This document shows, piece after piece, positions 12,687 through 23,619 of a stretch of DNA of 64,000 nucleotides (position 1 is the stretch's first letter; the number at the start of each line of letters is the position of its first letter). The position numbers and the translations under genes are program-made. The notes below the pieces were generated by a model. The model had not been told where the DNA came from. It was given only the letters and a program-made list of their open reading frames with translations, and did not search any database. This stretch comes from Epiperipatus broadwayi (lineage: Eukaryota > Onychophora > Udeonychophora > Euonychophora > Peripatidae). The stretch spans positions 6,520,972 through 6,584,971 of the forward strand of contig JAQFVV010006199.1 of the NCBI GenBank assembly GCA_028023455.1, read 5' to 3'.

Positions 12687-13072
12687 CTATTAATAATTTT
12701 TATTAGCCATTCACTATTGGATAAACTCTAGTCTAATAAAAGACTAATAAAAATTATTAATATACTTTCATTAAGTGATTTGTGTCAAAGTTGTGAAAGC
12801 AACACATTTGACACATCAATTAAACTGTACTAATTTGCTATCTATATATACTAAACAATGATAAAGATATATGTAAGAGATTGTGGTTTGGGCCAATTGA
12901 TGAGTGCTGGTTCAGCACAAAATATGCATGCATCTTGAGAATCATAGATTTTTTTTCACATCTTTGGTCATATGTTTATGATTACATCCCTCCACAAGAT
13001 GTTAAAGAAGATAGAAACCAATCTCTACTTTGCATGAGAGTGGTATAGTGAAAATTACACTATAAAAATATT
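12687..13072. mobile_element. Fold-back element, family C, with 13-bp TSD and hammerhead-like core
   Basis: An inverted block TTAATAATTTTTATTAG...CTAATAAAAATTATTAA sits near the left end, followed by TTCATTAAGTGATTTGTG. The right end is CATGAGAGTGGTATAGTGAAAATTACACT. Both blocks recur at 37365-37460 and 39345-39560. The flanks are AGTTATTAGTAGT (12674-12686) and AGTTATTAATAGT (13073-13085), 13 bp with one mismatch. A hammerhead-like sequence lies inside at 12892-12940. Confidence 0.65.
12892..12940 (+). ncRNA. Hammerhead-like ribozyme with two core transitions (family C)
   Basis: The order is GCCAA, then UUGAUGA (12897-12903; canonical CUGAUGA), a perfect 5-bp stem II GUGCU-GGUUC-AGCAC (12904-12918), AAAA (12919-12922; canonical GAAA), an imperfect self-complementary UAUGCAUGCAU, then C and UUGAG. 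CAA pairs with UUG to start stem I. The stem II hairpin is clearly related to that of family A (UUGCUGGUUUAGCAU). Both core differences are transitions (C to T, G to A), as expected of a decayed copy. Confidence 0.6.
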
Positions 13073-13089
13073 AGTTATTAATAGTGTTT

Positions 13090-15778
13090 TTGAATATTTT
13101 TTCATCATCAGTTTTGTTATTTTATAATATTATTTATTTATAGTAAGTAGAATAAAATTAAAATCTGCATTATAAATAAACAAGAAAATAATCCTCATTA
13201 TTACACTTTCTCTTTTTCTTTTTTTAGAAATAATAATTTTCTTAAGCAGTATTTTTATAAATAAATACAATTATTTTTATTAAGAGAAATCTTGAAAACA
13301 TTTGAAAATTGTTTTTAATAAATAGTGATAAAATGTTTTTCAGAAGTCTCTCTGCAGGAATTTCCTTCAAGTTTTTGAATAAAACATTATTCATGTAAAA
13401 TATAGTAAGCAGTGATATATTGAATTATAGTAGTTGAACAACATAAATTATAAAATGCTCTTCTATTTTTCATAAATAAATAATCTCGTGGATTTGTGTA
13501 AAAGTCCAAATGATGTTCAAGCACCAAAGTAACATGAGCACAATAATTATTTTATTTGAATGACTAAATTGAGATCTGTTGTTTTTTTTATTTTCACTTT
13601 TTTCAACTGGAAATCCTTAGCTATTGAATTGGCCATTCTCATTATTATATCAAATCACTGAAAGCAATTCATAAAAATATAGTGAAAAGACTAGAATAAA
13701 AAAAAATTAATTAAAAAAATATGTTATTAATATGTATAAATCAATTTGACTTTTAATGTAAATTATGTGTATTTGATTCCTACAACAGTCCATACTACAT
13801 ACATCAAGTATTTGAATTATTTACTGCTGTTTTGTATAAAGAAAGCAGTTTTTGGATTAGAAAAAAAATGTATTTAATTTTGAAATATCATAAAAGATGA
13901 TCTCTTGAATTTTTAGCATTAATGACATTAGAAAATAAGACAGTTTTTGTGGGAAAGGGGATAGATTTTGAAAAATTGTCTTTATTTTATTTATTTTTAA
14001 TTACTGATGATGGAGTCATATTATTAAGGGAATGTTATGAAATTTCAGGCACAGAATATACTTTTTGATTTATATTAAGAGAATGTAAGTTTTACTTCTA
14101 AATTAGTAGTAATCTATCTTAAAATGCATGTTATTAAATTGATAAAAAAATATATATATTTTCTTGCTAAACCTAGATGACTTACTTAATGTAAATAACT
14201 ATTATATGAATAAATATTCTATTAAAGAGATTACATATTTTTATTCCTATGTACAATTTTGTTATAAAATTAATATTTATTTGATTTTATTGTTCAGTTA
14301 GTTCATAACAATAATATCAAATAGTATGACTATTGTTTACAAAGTTAAAATAATTTATAATTATGTAATATTATTTGATAAATATTAATGAAACCAAATT
14401 CTAGGACATTTAGAATCTGTATAAATACAATTTCATATTTCCTATACTGTATGCTTGTATGTATTTTAAATTTAATTGACAAATACATTTGTATGGTTAC
14501 AATAAATATCATATTTTAATAGATATTATAAAGAAATTATTATAAGCAATAATCTTTTAACATTTGAGATTCTTCTATAGTATAAAATTTCTCAAATCCA
14601 AACCCATTAATAACTATACTTTTTTAGTCAATCAGACAACTATCATTTACACTATTAATATGTAGTATTTTTATTAAAAGAATATTATTATTGAGATATG
14701 AATTAAAATACAAGATAAAGATAACCATGGATTTATAATCTGAAGATATTATCGAGAAAAAGTCTAGCTTTACTTTGAACTGGTTTTAATTCCAGGTCTG
14801 TTTTTATTACAGTGATATTTAATTTCTAAGTTTTTTTGTGTTTTTACTGAAACTTACATAAAAAAATCTTCAACTCTATCTTCAATTTAATATTTTTTAT
14901 GATTCATAGAATTTTATTAACTGATCTTCCTATTCTTTTATTGAATCTTTGAATTTTATTAAATTGTTTAACTTTTTATTTTTGTGTATGTGTGTATTTT
15001 AAATCTATGCACTTGTCTCATTAACCTTTAAATATAATAAGCTGAAAGAAATGATACTTTTTATATATTCAGCATTGAACTCTTTTGTAATTATAAACAA
15101 AATTGAGTACATTAAATTTATAATGAAGTGTTTTTCATCATCAACAGTGTTAATTAATTTTTGTGATTGAACAATTTACTCATATAACTTATTTACTAAT
15201 TGGTTGCTTTTTAGTTTAAAAAAAAAAAATGGATATTGAGATACAGCAAAAGTTAATGTATTATGGTTGCATTTAATAAATTAAATGAAATCTTTCATTC
15301 AAGATATTATAGTTATAACTATATATAGATCTATTACTTTGTCAAATTTATCATTTGCAGATAAAACATGGAGCTCTATCAATGTAACATAAACACACTA
15401 AAAAAATGTAATTTAAAGATGCCCCATACTATTCTAAAAATATAGTAGCAAAATTATAATTAATTGCTGTTTTTTTAGCTTGCTGAATATGAAGATATTG
15501 AATCAACAAAGGATATATTTTTATAGGATTGGGCATGGTAATTAACAAAAGTAAATAGTTATTGTGCATAATTTTTGCAGAATAGATTTTATCTGTTTAC
15601 ATCATAAAGATTACTTCAAATATCTTTTAAGGGGAAGGAATATTGATTGCTTTGAATATTACTGAAGATAGAATACAATGGAGAATCAACAATTAACAAA
15701 TTGTTGACCTCTTTTTAAGAAATATTTACTACAGAAAATGTTAAAAGACATCTTTACAAAATATCAAATAAACAGTCT
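13090..15778. other. AT-rich noncoding stretch
   Basis: I find no exon, RNA gene or element with recognisable ends here. The sequence is mostly A/T with short homopolymers. Confidence 0.6.
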
Positions 15779-15794
15779 AAAGATGAAAATATGT

Positions 15795-15900
15795 GTCTTG
15801 CATTGGTGGTCGAGAGGTCAGCGCGACTGCCTTGCACTTTCAGGCAGTTGCCCGGGTTGCAGGTTCGTGTCCCGGCCGATGCTATGACACTTAAAAAAAA
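15795..15900 (+). mobile_element. Short tRNA-derived SINE (family S) with 16-bp TSD
   Basis: The body 15800-15882 is tRNA-like. A 7-bp acceptor stem GCATTGG/CCGATGC (T-G wobble at one pair) encloses a box A (TGGTCGAGAGG, 15807-15817), an anticodon-arm-like hairpin ACTGCC...GGCAGT and a box B GGTTCGTGTCC (15862-15872). It ends CTATGACACTT plus an A tail. Exact 16-bp duplications AAAGATGAAAATATGT flank it (15779-15794, 15901-15916). This is a recent retroposon with almost no body beyond the tRNA-like head. It is not a functional tRNA gene, since it has an enlarged anticodon arm and a retroposon tail. Confidence 0.9.
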
Positions 15901-15919
15901 AAAGATGAAAATATGTTTA

Positions 15920-17985
15920 GACTGGTATGTATAATAATGACAAAATTCAGCTTTAATTTTTTGTTCTTCTCTGCCTTTTCCCCTGGAGTTTGGGATGGGG
16001 GGGGGGGGATCTCACTCATTTATGAATGTTGCTCATGATGAATCCTTAATTATTTATCTTTTTATGAATTTAAAGTTATTGGAATAAATGAAATCAAATA
16101 GTCCAGTATTTTTCAGTCATTTTCTAATAGTGTTTTTCCAAACTTTTTTTTTTGTTCTACCTCTACTTTTTATATACTTTGTACATGAATAATTCCTAGT
16201 TTTATATAATTACAATCAATTTTTAATATATATTAATTAGTTTAAATTGTGTAGTTCTTTCAATAAAATAATTACAAAGATATTAAATAATTTATAATTC
16301 AAATATATATGTATATTCTATAACAAAATTAACAAATAATAATCAAGCTAAAATAATACATTTAATGTCATTTGAGCTTGCTGTGACCCACAACTTTATA
16401 TATATGTTGAGTAATATATTATAAAGATATTCTTTCATTTCTTCCTTGATTGATTTTAGTCTCTCATTTATTACTTTTACAATTGTGCTGTAGTTTCTAA
16501 GGTAGAAAACCATATATACATATGCAAGTAATAGAAAATTGCTACAATGTGACTAAAATTTTCTTTGTGATATAAGAATATTTGTTTTTTATGTCATTCC
16601 AAAGTGTAATAATTTTCAGATCCTTTATGTTCTAATTTAAATTGCCTCTAAAAATTATATTATGTTCTCCTCATCAATATACTTACAATACCCTGTTTAG
16701 AAAACACTAATATATATATATATCAAGTCTTTATTGCAATATTTGTGAAAGAGTATATGGTGTTTAAATGAAGTAAAAATAAAAGAAATTCTAGATCTTC
16801 TAACTAATAAATGGTTGGATTTTATCAGAAATTTTTTATTTATATATATAGTACAGTAAATCTAATATACCTTTGAATATGGATTTATATATATGTTTAT
16901 ATAAAAACATAGATATTTTCTTAGCATTTTTTGTCATTCATTTTATTGATCTTACTGTGGCAAGTAAATAGATATACATAGCTTAAATACAGACTATCTA
17001 AAGATTTGTGATTATGGTTTTTTTACTTGTAATTATATGTTAGATTATTTTCATTATCTAATTGAAATTGTTAAATATTCTTTGGAAAAATGCAAACTTT
17101 ATTTATTCCTTTAAAAAAAAAAAATACTGTTAATAATAACACACAGGTTAATATTGGATGGGACATTTCATGTGATATTATTCTTTTCTCTTCTTCAAGG
17201 TTTGTTGTCATGGGAACTGAATCTATATCCTTTAGATTTGTGAATATTAAATTTAAGATTACACTTTAACCATTTAGATTATTCTATGAAGCCTAGTTGT
17301 TTAAAACATCATCTAAAGATTACCAATTTAATTTTCAATGTTAGTTTTCACTAGTCAGGCCAGCAATTCATAAAGAAAGAATACCACTTGAAATATGGTC
17401 TATATTAGTTTGCATCTTATTAATAACAGTTGAATAGATTTAGAAAGTTATAAATGAAATTTGAAAATTTAAAAAAAAAATATTATGCATTTTCAAATAA
17501 TAATAAAAATAGTTCATCTTATAACTATATATATGTAAATTATATAAACTTAATATACAAGTGTTTAATTTTAGCCAGCATTTTTTTCCAACATTATTTT
17601 TTAATAAATATACAAATGACCATTAATCATGTATCTTATTTATTTTCATCTTAGATATATTTAAGATCAAACATTCTTTATAAACTGTCATAAGTATGAT
17701 TTCAAAGTATGTAAGATTATGTGTATGAGTTGAAAGAGAGAAAGGCAATTAAAAATAAAGAATTCTGTTTATTTATATTAAACACTTCTTTTTAACGAAT
17801 AAATAGAATTCATTTTTTAAATATGACTTTTCTCTTTTTCCATTTGTGTATACTTCAAATACATGATTGCAGATATGGGTGGGGAGAGGAGGTACCAGCA
17901 TTAGAAAATATGTTGTTTGAAGTATAGTACCAATAAGAGAGACTTTGTGGTATGTGTATTTGTAAATGTATAAATAAATACATAG
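15920..17985. other. AT-rich noncoding stretch
   Basis: Only low-complexity features are visible: a run of G near 15994-16008, AT microsatellites near 16711-16722, and homopolymers. The 66-codon frame at 17454-17654 is lysine-, asparagine- and isoleucine-rich with no motif. Confidence 0.6.
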
Positions 17986-17993
17986 AAAGTAGT

Positions 17994-18088
17994 CTTGCGT
18001 TGTTAGTCGAGAGGTATCGCAGCCGCCATGCAAGCAAGTAGTTGGTTGCAGACGGTTGTGGGTCCGCCGATGCTATGACATATGAAAA
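17994..18088 (+). mobile_element. Short tRNA-derived SINE (family S), second copy
   Basis: It matches the 15.8 kb copy in order: GTCTTGC, GTTGTTAGTCGAGAGGT (box A region), a diverged anticodon arm, GGTTGTGGGTCCGCCGATGC, CTATGACAT and an A-rich tail. It is more diverged than the first copy. AAAGTAGT flanks it on both sides (17986-17993, 18089-18096). Two overlapping minus-strand frames across it are incidental. Confidence 0.8.
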
Positions 18089-18482
18089 AAAGTAGTGCAT
18101 TATAAAAACGCTAGATAATGCTAATTTGAATTATTTTATGTAAAACTTTTTGGATGAAAGATGTAAATGAAGATTTCAAAAATTATTATATATTAGAAAA
18201 AATTATATTAAGTTTATATTAAATAATTAATTAATAAGTAATTATGACCATTATTTAATTAATACTGTTTTGAGATAATTTTGAATTTTATCAAGTATGA
18301 ATAATATCAGAACCAAACTGCTTTATTATTCTCACAACCTAACAGATAACAAATAGTTATTTACTATTACTAATATGCTTTCTATCATAGCAAAACAAAA
18401 AAAAGATCAAGCTATTATCTTGTTAAAAAGTTAATAAGGTGAAATATATAAAGACTAGTTTATCATGATAGGAAATGTTTTT

Positions 18483-18563
18483 TTTTTTATGTGTCAAAGC
18501 ATAAACCCCGGCACAACTGCTTGTAAGGCAGCTGTGCTAACCACTCAGCCACCGATGCTTGAC
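18483..18563 (-). mobile_element. Short tRNA-derived SINE (family S), third copy, minus strand
   Basis: On the minus strand it reads GTCAAGCATCGGTGGCTGAGTGGTTAG..., then a short anticodon arm GCTGC-CTTACAA-GCAGT, then a collapsed T arm and TATGCTTTGACACAT plus A tail. Box B is largely deleted. The perfect 14-bp duplication TAGGAAATGTTTTT flanks it (18469-18482, 18564-18577). The sharp duplication shows retroposition, and the loss of box B implies this copy cannot be transcribed efficiently by Pol III. Confidence 0.85.
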
Positions 18564-18599
18564 TAGGAAATGTTTTTCTTCATGTACAATGTGCAGTAT

Positions 18600-18858
18600 A
18601 TATAGGGTATATGAGCACAGACTTTCACATGACCCATCACTCTCCACACTATCTCATATCACTGATACACTTGAACACATATATGCTGAAAAGATAAATA
18701 ATCACCAATAAATGTATTTCATGCTAAACCAGCAATCATCAGTTGGTCCAGATTAACATCTCTACACATATATGCTATAAGTGCTCAGATATATATTAAG
18801 ATAGCCAAACCCCATACTTTAATGGACAGGTATATAATAAACCTGTGTGTTTCAGTTT
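18600..18858 (-). mobile_element. Single-arm family A element with 12-bp TSD
   Basis: This is one unit of the family seen as inverted dimers at 9.2 and 32.0 kb. On the minus strand it begins CTGAAACACACAGGTTTA and ends GTGCTCATATACCC. The exact 12-bp duplication AATGTGCAGTAT flanks it (18588-18599, 18859-18870). It shows that the basic mobile unit is about 260 bp and that dimers are a secondary arrangement. It inserted about 10 bp from the third family S SINE. Confidence 0.85.
18700..18754 (-). ncRNA. Type I hammerhead ribozyme, near-intact (family A single unit)
   Basis: On the minus strand: AAUC-UGG-ACCAA, CUGAUGA (rc of 18736-18742), stem II UGCU-GGUUU-AGCA bounded by a U-U pair, GAAA (rc of 18717-18720), stem III region UACAUUU, A, then UUGGU-GAUU. 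Stem I pairs as ACCAA with UUGGU and, beyond a 3-nt bulge, AAUC with GAUU. All core CUGANGA and GAAA residues are present. The weak point is stem III, where the palindrome seen at 32.2 kb has two mismatches. Confidence 0.75.
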
Positions 18859-18874
18859 AATGTGCAGTATGCAA

Positions 18875-20500
18875 ATTATTCGCCAAATCATAACTACCGC
18901 TGTTTGCATAGCTTTTATTACATTGTTTGAAGTTTTCTTTCAATCATCCCTGCTATTCCATAATAAATTAAAAAGTATCATTCTTATTTCATTATGGATT
19001 ATATTATTTTTCTCTATATCATAGCAATTTTTCAATTTTTCTGATGGAATTGTAATCCTTTCTCATAAGTACTATCAAAAGCCTGCTTCAAATAATCTCC
19101 AAATAATATTTCTGATTATGCTGACTTTGTTAAACATGTGGAAATTAAAGCTTTACTTTGACTTGCAGAGATAATTTGAGTTGTTAATGGTAGTTTTTAA
19201 TCTTTTTGTTATCCTTTTTTTTTTTTATGATTATAGCATCAGAATTATTTTTATACAGATAGATTAGTTATTCATTATTGTTGCCAGCATTATCATGATG
19301 TATTTAATCATGGAAGTGGTAAGCATATCAGTACAAAAGTCAATAATCAATTTTATTTCACATTTGTTTAAATATAAATATATTATAAATTTGATGTTTT
19401 TGTATCATTTCTTTTCACCTTTATAAACTTTTAATTTTCATTATAATTTTAACTCACTTTTTTATATTGGATATTATGATTTTCATTGGAAGAGAGAAAC
19501 CTTATTTACATTATGAAGATTATCTCAAAAACACTTTTTAAAGAACTGCAATATTGATTGCTTTTATTGGAAAGATATGACTGAGGTTAGATATAATACA
19601 AAACTGCAATTAGGAAAAGTGTTTGTCTTTGAAAAGTGAAGTTTGTGTATGAGTAATAGCATCACAAAATGTTAAACGAATAGCCATCATGTAATACATA
19701 TGGATGCATATATAAATCATGAATTGCTTTGTGTAGTCATTACAAAACTCATCTTTAATCTTTTTATTTTTTTATCTTTTAATTTTTATTTTTCCTAGAG
19801 TTAGAATGGCATGATTATTTATAAGTGTTTACTGGCTATGTTGGTGAATGTTATTATACTTTCATGATTATATATTATAGTGTTAAATTATTTTATATTT
19901 AGAGCATTTTTTTTTTAAAGTATAATAATGGAAATTTGTATAACAATATGACCTCTTGTTAAGACAAATATATTATAATAAATAAATTATTTATCTGTCA
20001 TCTCTCAAATCTTTTTTAACAATATCTGTCACTGTATGAGCCATTTTCAGCTCAATTATTGTTATATTAACATTTGTGAATCATAACTGCCTCCAAATCA
20101 AAGTTCCAAAGAATAAATCATTCCATAATGTAGATTTTATGTTATAGTTGTTGTTTTTTTCATTATATCTTCTTTGGACTCTTTTTCTGTAATCACTGCC
20201 AATCTCATCAAAATATACATATATACATATTTTTTCATTTCTGATTTTAGAATTTTTTTTTGTTAATTACTGGTATAGTAGCAATATGGCTGTGCTTGGA
20301 AATCATGTTTTGTTAAGGCAATGGTTATACATAATTCTTCTGAACTTCTTAAAACTAAAAATTATATTATCATTTTATAATGACATTTTAATTTCTTAGT
20401 TCTGTGATTTTAATTTTATTTCTCTGTTTTATCTTTGTTATTACATCACAACTTAAATGCAAAAAATTATGTCGGAAAATACGAACAAAATCTTGATAAT
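18875..20500. other. AT-rich noncoding stretch
   Basis: No recognisable gene or element with defined ends. The far end merges into the decayed LINE that begins near 20.5 kb. Confidence 0.55.
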
Positions 20501-22120
20501 AGTGTCTTTGTGAACATCTACCAATACAGAACTAATCATCAATACATTTCAGGGTAAAATTCTCCAAGTTTAATTCAGTTTCTTTGATCTCTAGTTTCTC
20601 TTCTCCACATCAAAACAGCAAACTGCTTTATTTTATCCTTTCATCTTGCATATGGTCCCTGGAGATTAACTGTCCATCTACTGTTATTTCTTCTAGAAAT
20701 ATGTCCAATTCAGCTTCATTTCATTCTTTTAATTCTTTCAATTATGTCATAATACTTTTTTATTATCTCTTTTGTACTTCATTTTTGATCCCTTTTTGTT
20801 TCTCTTAACATTTACCTCTCCATAGTTTATTGAGTGGTTTAATGTTTTGTATTGTCCTTTTATTAAGTATCCAAGTCCAAGAGTCACAAATAAGAATTGA
20901 AAAACTATATTTATTACAAATTTCTTAATCTGACCAAGATATTTGCAGTTATTCTTCTAATTCATCATTATTAATCTTTATTTTCTTCTTTTGATAAAAT
21001 TCATTGAACATTATTTTAGTCTTTTTAACATTTAACTTTAACTCTTCATTCTTGCTTTCATCTGGTAACTCTTGCAACATTTCCAGAAGCTCTAAAGCAT
21101 TATTTGCAAAATCAATTACATCATATGCTAAATCTAGATGAATTAAATAATTTTTGTTTATTTTTATTCCCCCTTAGCTTCCCATTTTAATCCACAAAAT
21201 ACTTCTTGCAAAACTGCTGTAAAAAGTTTTGGAGATATGAAGTCATCTTGTTTTACACCCTTCTCATTATTGATCTTCCTAGTATCATTATGTAATCTAA
21301 TTGTTGTTCATTTTTATAAATATTTTTCAGAATATGACAGTATTCTGGGTCTATATCTTGATGATCCACTGTTTTCGTCACTGAAGAAATGTTTATAGAA
21401 TCAAGTATCTTTTCATAATCTACAAATTCAAAACATAATGGCAACTCATATTCTATCGATCCTTTCTATAATTTTTTTCAATACTTGGATGTGATCCTTT
21501 GTGCTAAAACCACTTTTAAAAACAGTTTGGTTTTTTTTTTTTTTTGGTTGGTTAAAATCCAAAGTTTGCTTAGGATGAGATTGTAATTATAAAAGACTAA
21601 TAGGTTTATAATTTCTAATATTTTCTTAATCACTTTTTTTAAATATTATTACTGCAATCTTCCAATCATTTGATATGTCTTTATCATTTAGACATTTGGT
21701 ATTATTTTTTCCAACAATTTTTTTTATTTTTCATCTGCTTTTTTAAAGATATCTATTATAATTCCATCATTCTTTGGAGCTCTTCCTTTCTTTATAGATT
21801 TAATTTTTCAATAATACTGTACTTCATTTAAAATATAGAATAATTCAGAAATAGTAGTAATTGTAGAAGTTTTTTTTTTTTTTACTCTTTATTGATATAT
21901 TATTCTTTAATGAGCTTTGTACATTTCATGATATCATCTCTCCTTTTAGTAATAGTTTCATCTTTTCTTATTGCAGAAATAAGTTTCCTGCCATTTCAAA
22001 AATGTTGTTTTAAACTTTCTAGACTTTTATTTTCTTTTATAGCATTCTTTTCTAATTCACAATTATATATTTTTATATCATTATTTCAAGATCTTGTAAA
22101 TGCCAATAATTCTTAAGTAT
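20500..22120 (-). pseudogene. Decayed RT of an RTE-like LINE
   Basis: Minus-strand fragments fall in the order expected of a non-LTR reverse transcriptase. A KAPKNDGI block (near 21.75 kb) resembles the usual pGpDGi motif. Near 21.4 kb ELPLCFEFVDYEKILDSI matches motif A (FVDYEKAFDS) of RTE-type elements. It is followed by a YCHILKNIY segment, then a remnant of the GVKQGD block, broken by stops. The visible 63-codon piece is 21253-21444. Frameshifts and stops interrupt every domain and the copy is A/T-saturated, so it is long dead. The catalytic DD box is not recoverable by eye. The exact limits and clade are uncertain. Confidence 0.7.
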
Positions 22121-22144
22121 CTGGTAATTTTGTCTTTATAATCT

Positions 22145-23350
22145 AGAATTAAAAAAAAAAAATCATAAGAAACACTTGTTAGTTTGATTGAAATTGTAGA
22201 ATATCAATTTTATAAAGAAAATTAATTTTCATATTAAATATTTCATAATTTAATAATTTATAATTAAGATGGATAGTGCTACATTTTTTTAATTCCAGAC
22301 GTATGCGGCTTTTTGTAATTTGTCACCATTGTGTTTTACATTATGAATAAAATAGGATAAATTTATATGTTTTGGTAATCTTGTTTAAAAATATTTTATC
22401 CCATTTATGTATATATGTTTATATTTATTTACATATATATATATGCACTTAAATATTTAAAAACCATTGAATTCTAGTAAGTAAGTATATTATTAATGCA
22501 TTATGTTTTTTTTTTTGTAATATGTATATCTGATTAAGGATTTTCTTCTCCTAGCAAATCCATGATCTGGAATTCAAATTCAAATAAAACTTGATTATTT
22601 TTTAAGTTATTATTCTTTAGCCAGCCTAGTTAGTTATTCAATTATTGATATGGATATTTAGTTATTGTTAGTTAGAAGCTAAAACAAAGAAATAAAAATG
22701 TAGATCTTCAAAACCTGACATTTGACTAGCCTAGTTTTATGTCATTGTTTCTGTAGATGTAGTTATACATGATCTATTTAAAGACTGTTCATAGTTTTTG
22801 CAAATATGCACACCCATATATTTTACAGTTAACAAAGTTATTTGCAACTTGTAATTACAGTTTTTAATTTATAATCTTCTAAATAGTTATTTTAATAATT
22901 TATACTGAAGTTGTTGTTTTTTTATTCTTTATTGTTTGTATACTAAAATCCCAGTCCTGTGACATAGTTGTTTTTATCCCCCCCCCCTCAACTTTTTTCC
23001 CATTTGAACTTAATGTTATATTGTACATTTGAGTTGCTTTTACTATGTCTCAACCTGTCTTAATCTATCAAAATATAACAAATTGACTCTTAGAATGATT
23101 CACCTTTTCGAGTTTCCATTTACAAGAGGGCTACTCTTTTCATTCATTGATAAACTTAAATCTTTTTTTAAAAGTAATGTCACTGCTTTCATTACATTAC
23201 ACATTTTTACTGAAAAAAAAAAGAAATGATTGATCGTGAAACAAACTTTTTCAAGTTTTATTGAACAACTTGTTTAAAAATAAAAAATAAAAAAATTTCA
23301 AACTAATAAAGTAACGAAAAATTACAGATTAAATTCATTATTATATGATC
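22145..23350. other. AT-rich noncoding stretch
   Basis: No exon is supported. A C-run lies at about 22978-22987. The frame at 23029-23229 ends in a lysine homopolymer and looks incidental. Confidence 0.55.
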
Positions 23351-23361
23351 GACTTTTCCCA

Positions 23362-23367
23362 TTTATT
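23362..23367 (-). promoter_or_regulatory. Candidate polyadenylation signal AATAAA
   Basis: On the minus strand AATAAA lies about 100 nt downstream of the stop codon of the terminal exon at 23465. The position is right for the 3' end of that gene. In AT-rich DNA the hexamer is common, so support comes from position only. Confidence 0.5.
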
Positions 23368-23464
23368 GAAACGTTTGTTTCAAAATACTATTCATATGTA
23401 ATATATATAGTAAAAATCCGAAAAAAATGATATTAAAATAATTTTTAAATATTTCTCTTTTAAT

Positions 23465-23613
23465 TTAAAAACACTTAAATGGTAGCGTATGTAAATAAAA
23501 TATCAAAGTTTTTTTGGATCTCGGCCTAGAAATACGAAGCTCAGCTTTTCTCTTCTCAGGACTGTATTTCACACCTTTAAAAGCTTGAGGCATGCACTTG
23601 TAATAAGACCCTC
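23465..23613 (-). CDS. Terminal coding exon of an unrecognised gene
   Basis: On the minus strand an acceptor ATTTTACAG precedes an open exon that starts with two nucleotides of a split codon. It then encodes 48 residues beginning GSYYKCMPQAFKGVKYSPEK, followed by a basic stretch (RKAELRISRPRSKK) and ending FKCF before TAA. Base composition is clearly less AT-rich than the surroundings and the other two frames stop early. Downstream is an AATAAA signal at 23362-23367. The split-codon phase matches the candidate exon at 29401-29452 (G plus GA gives glycine). I do not recognise the family. The lysine/arginine-rich tail may be a nuclear or nucleic-acid contact, but that is only a guess. Confidence 0.65.
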
Positions 23614-23619
23614 CTGTAA

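Noticed and set aside
15800-15882. Functional tRNA gene
   Set aside because: The enlarged anticodon arm, A tail and exact TSDs identify a SINE.
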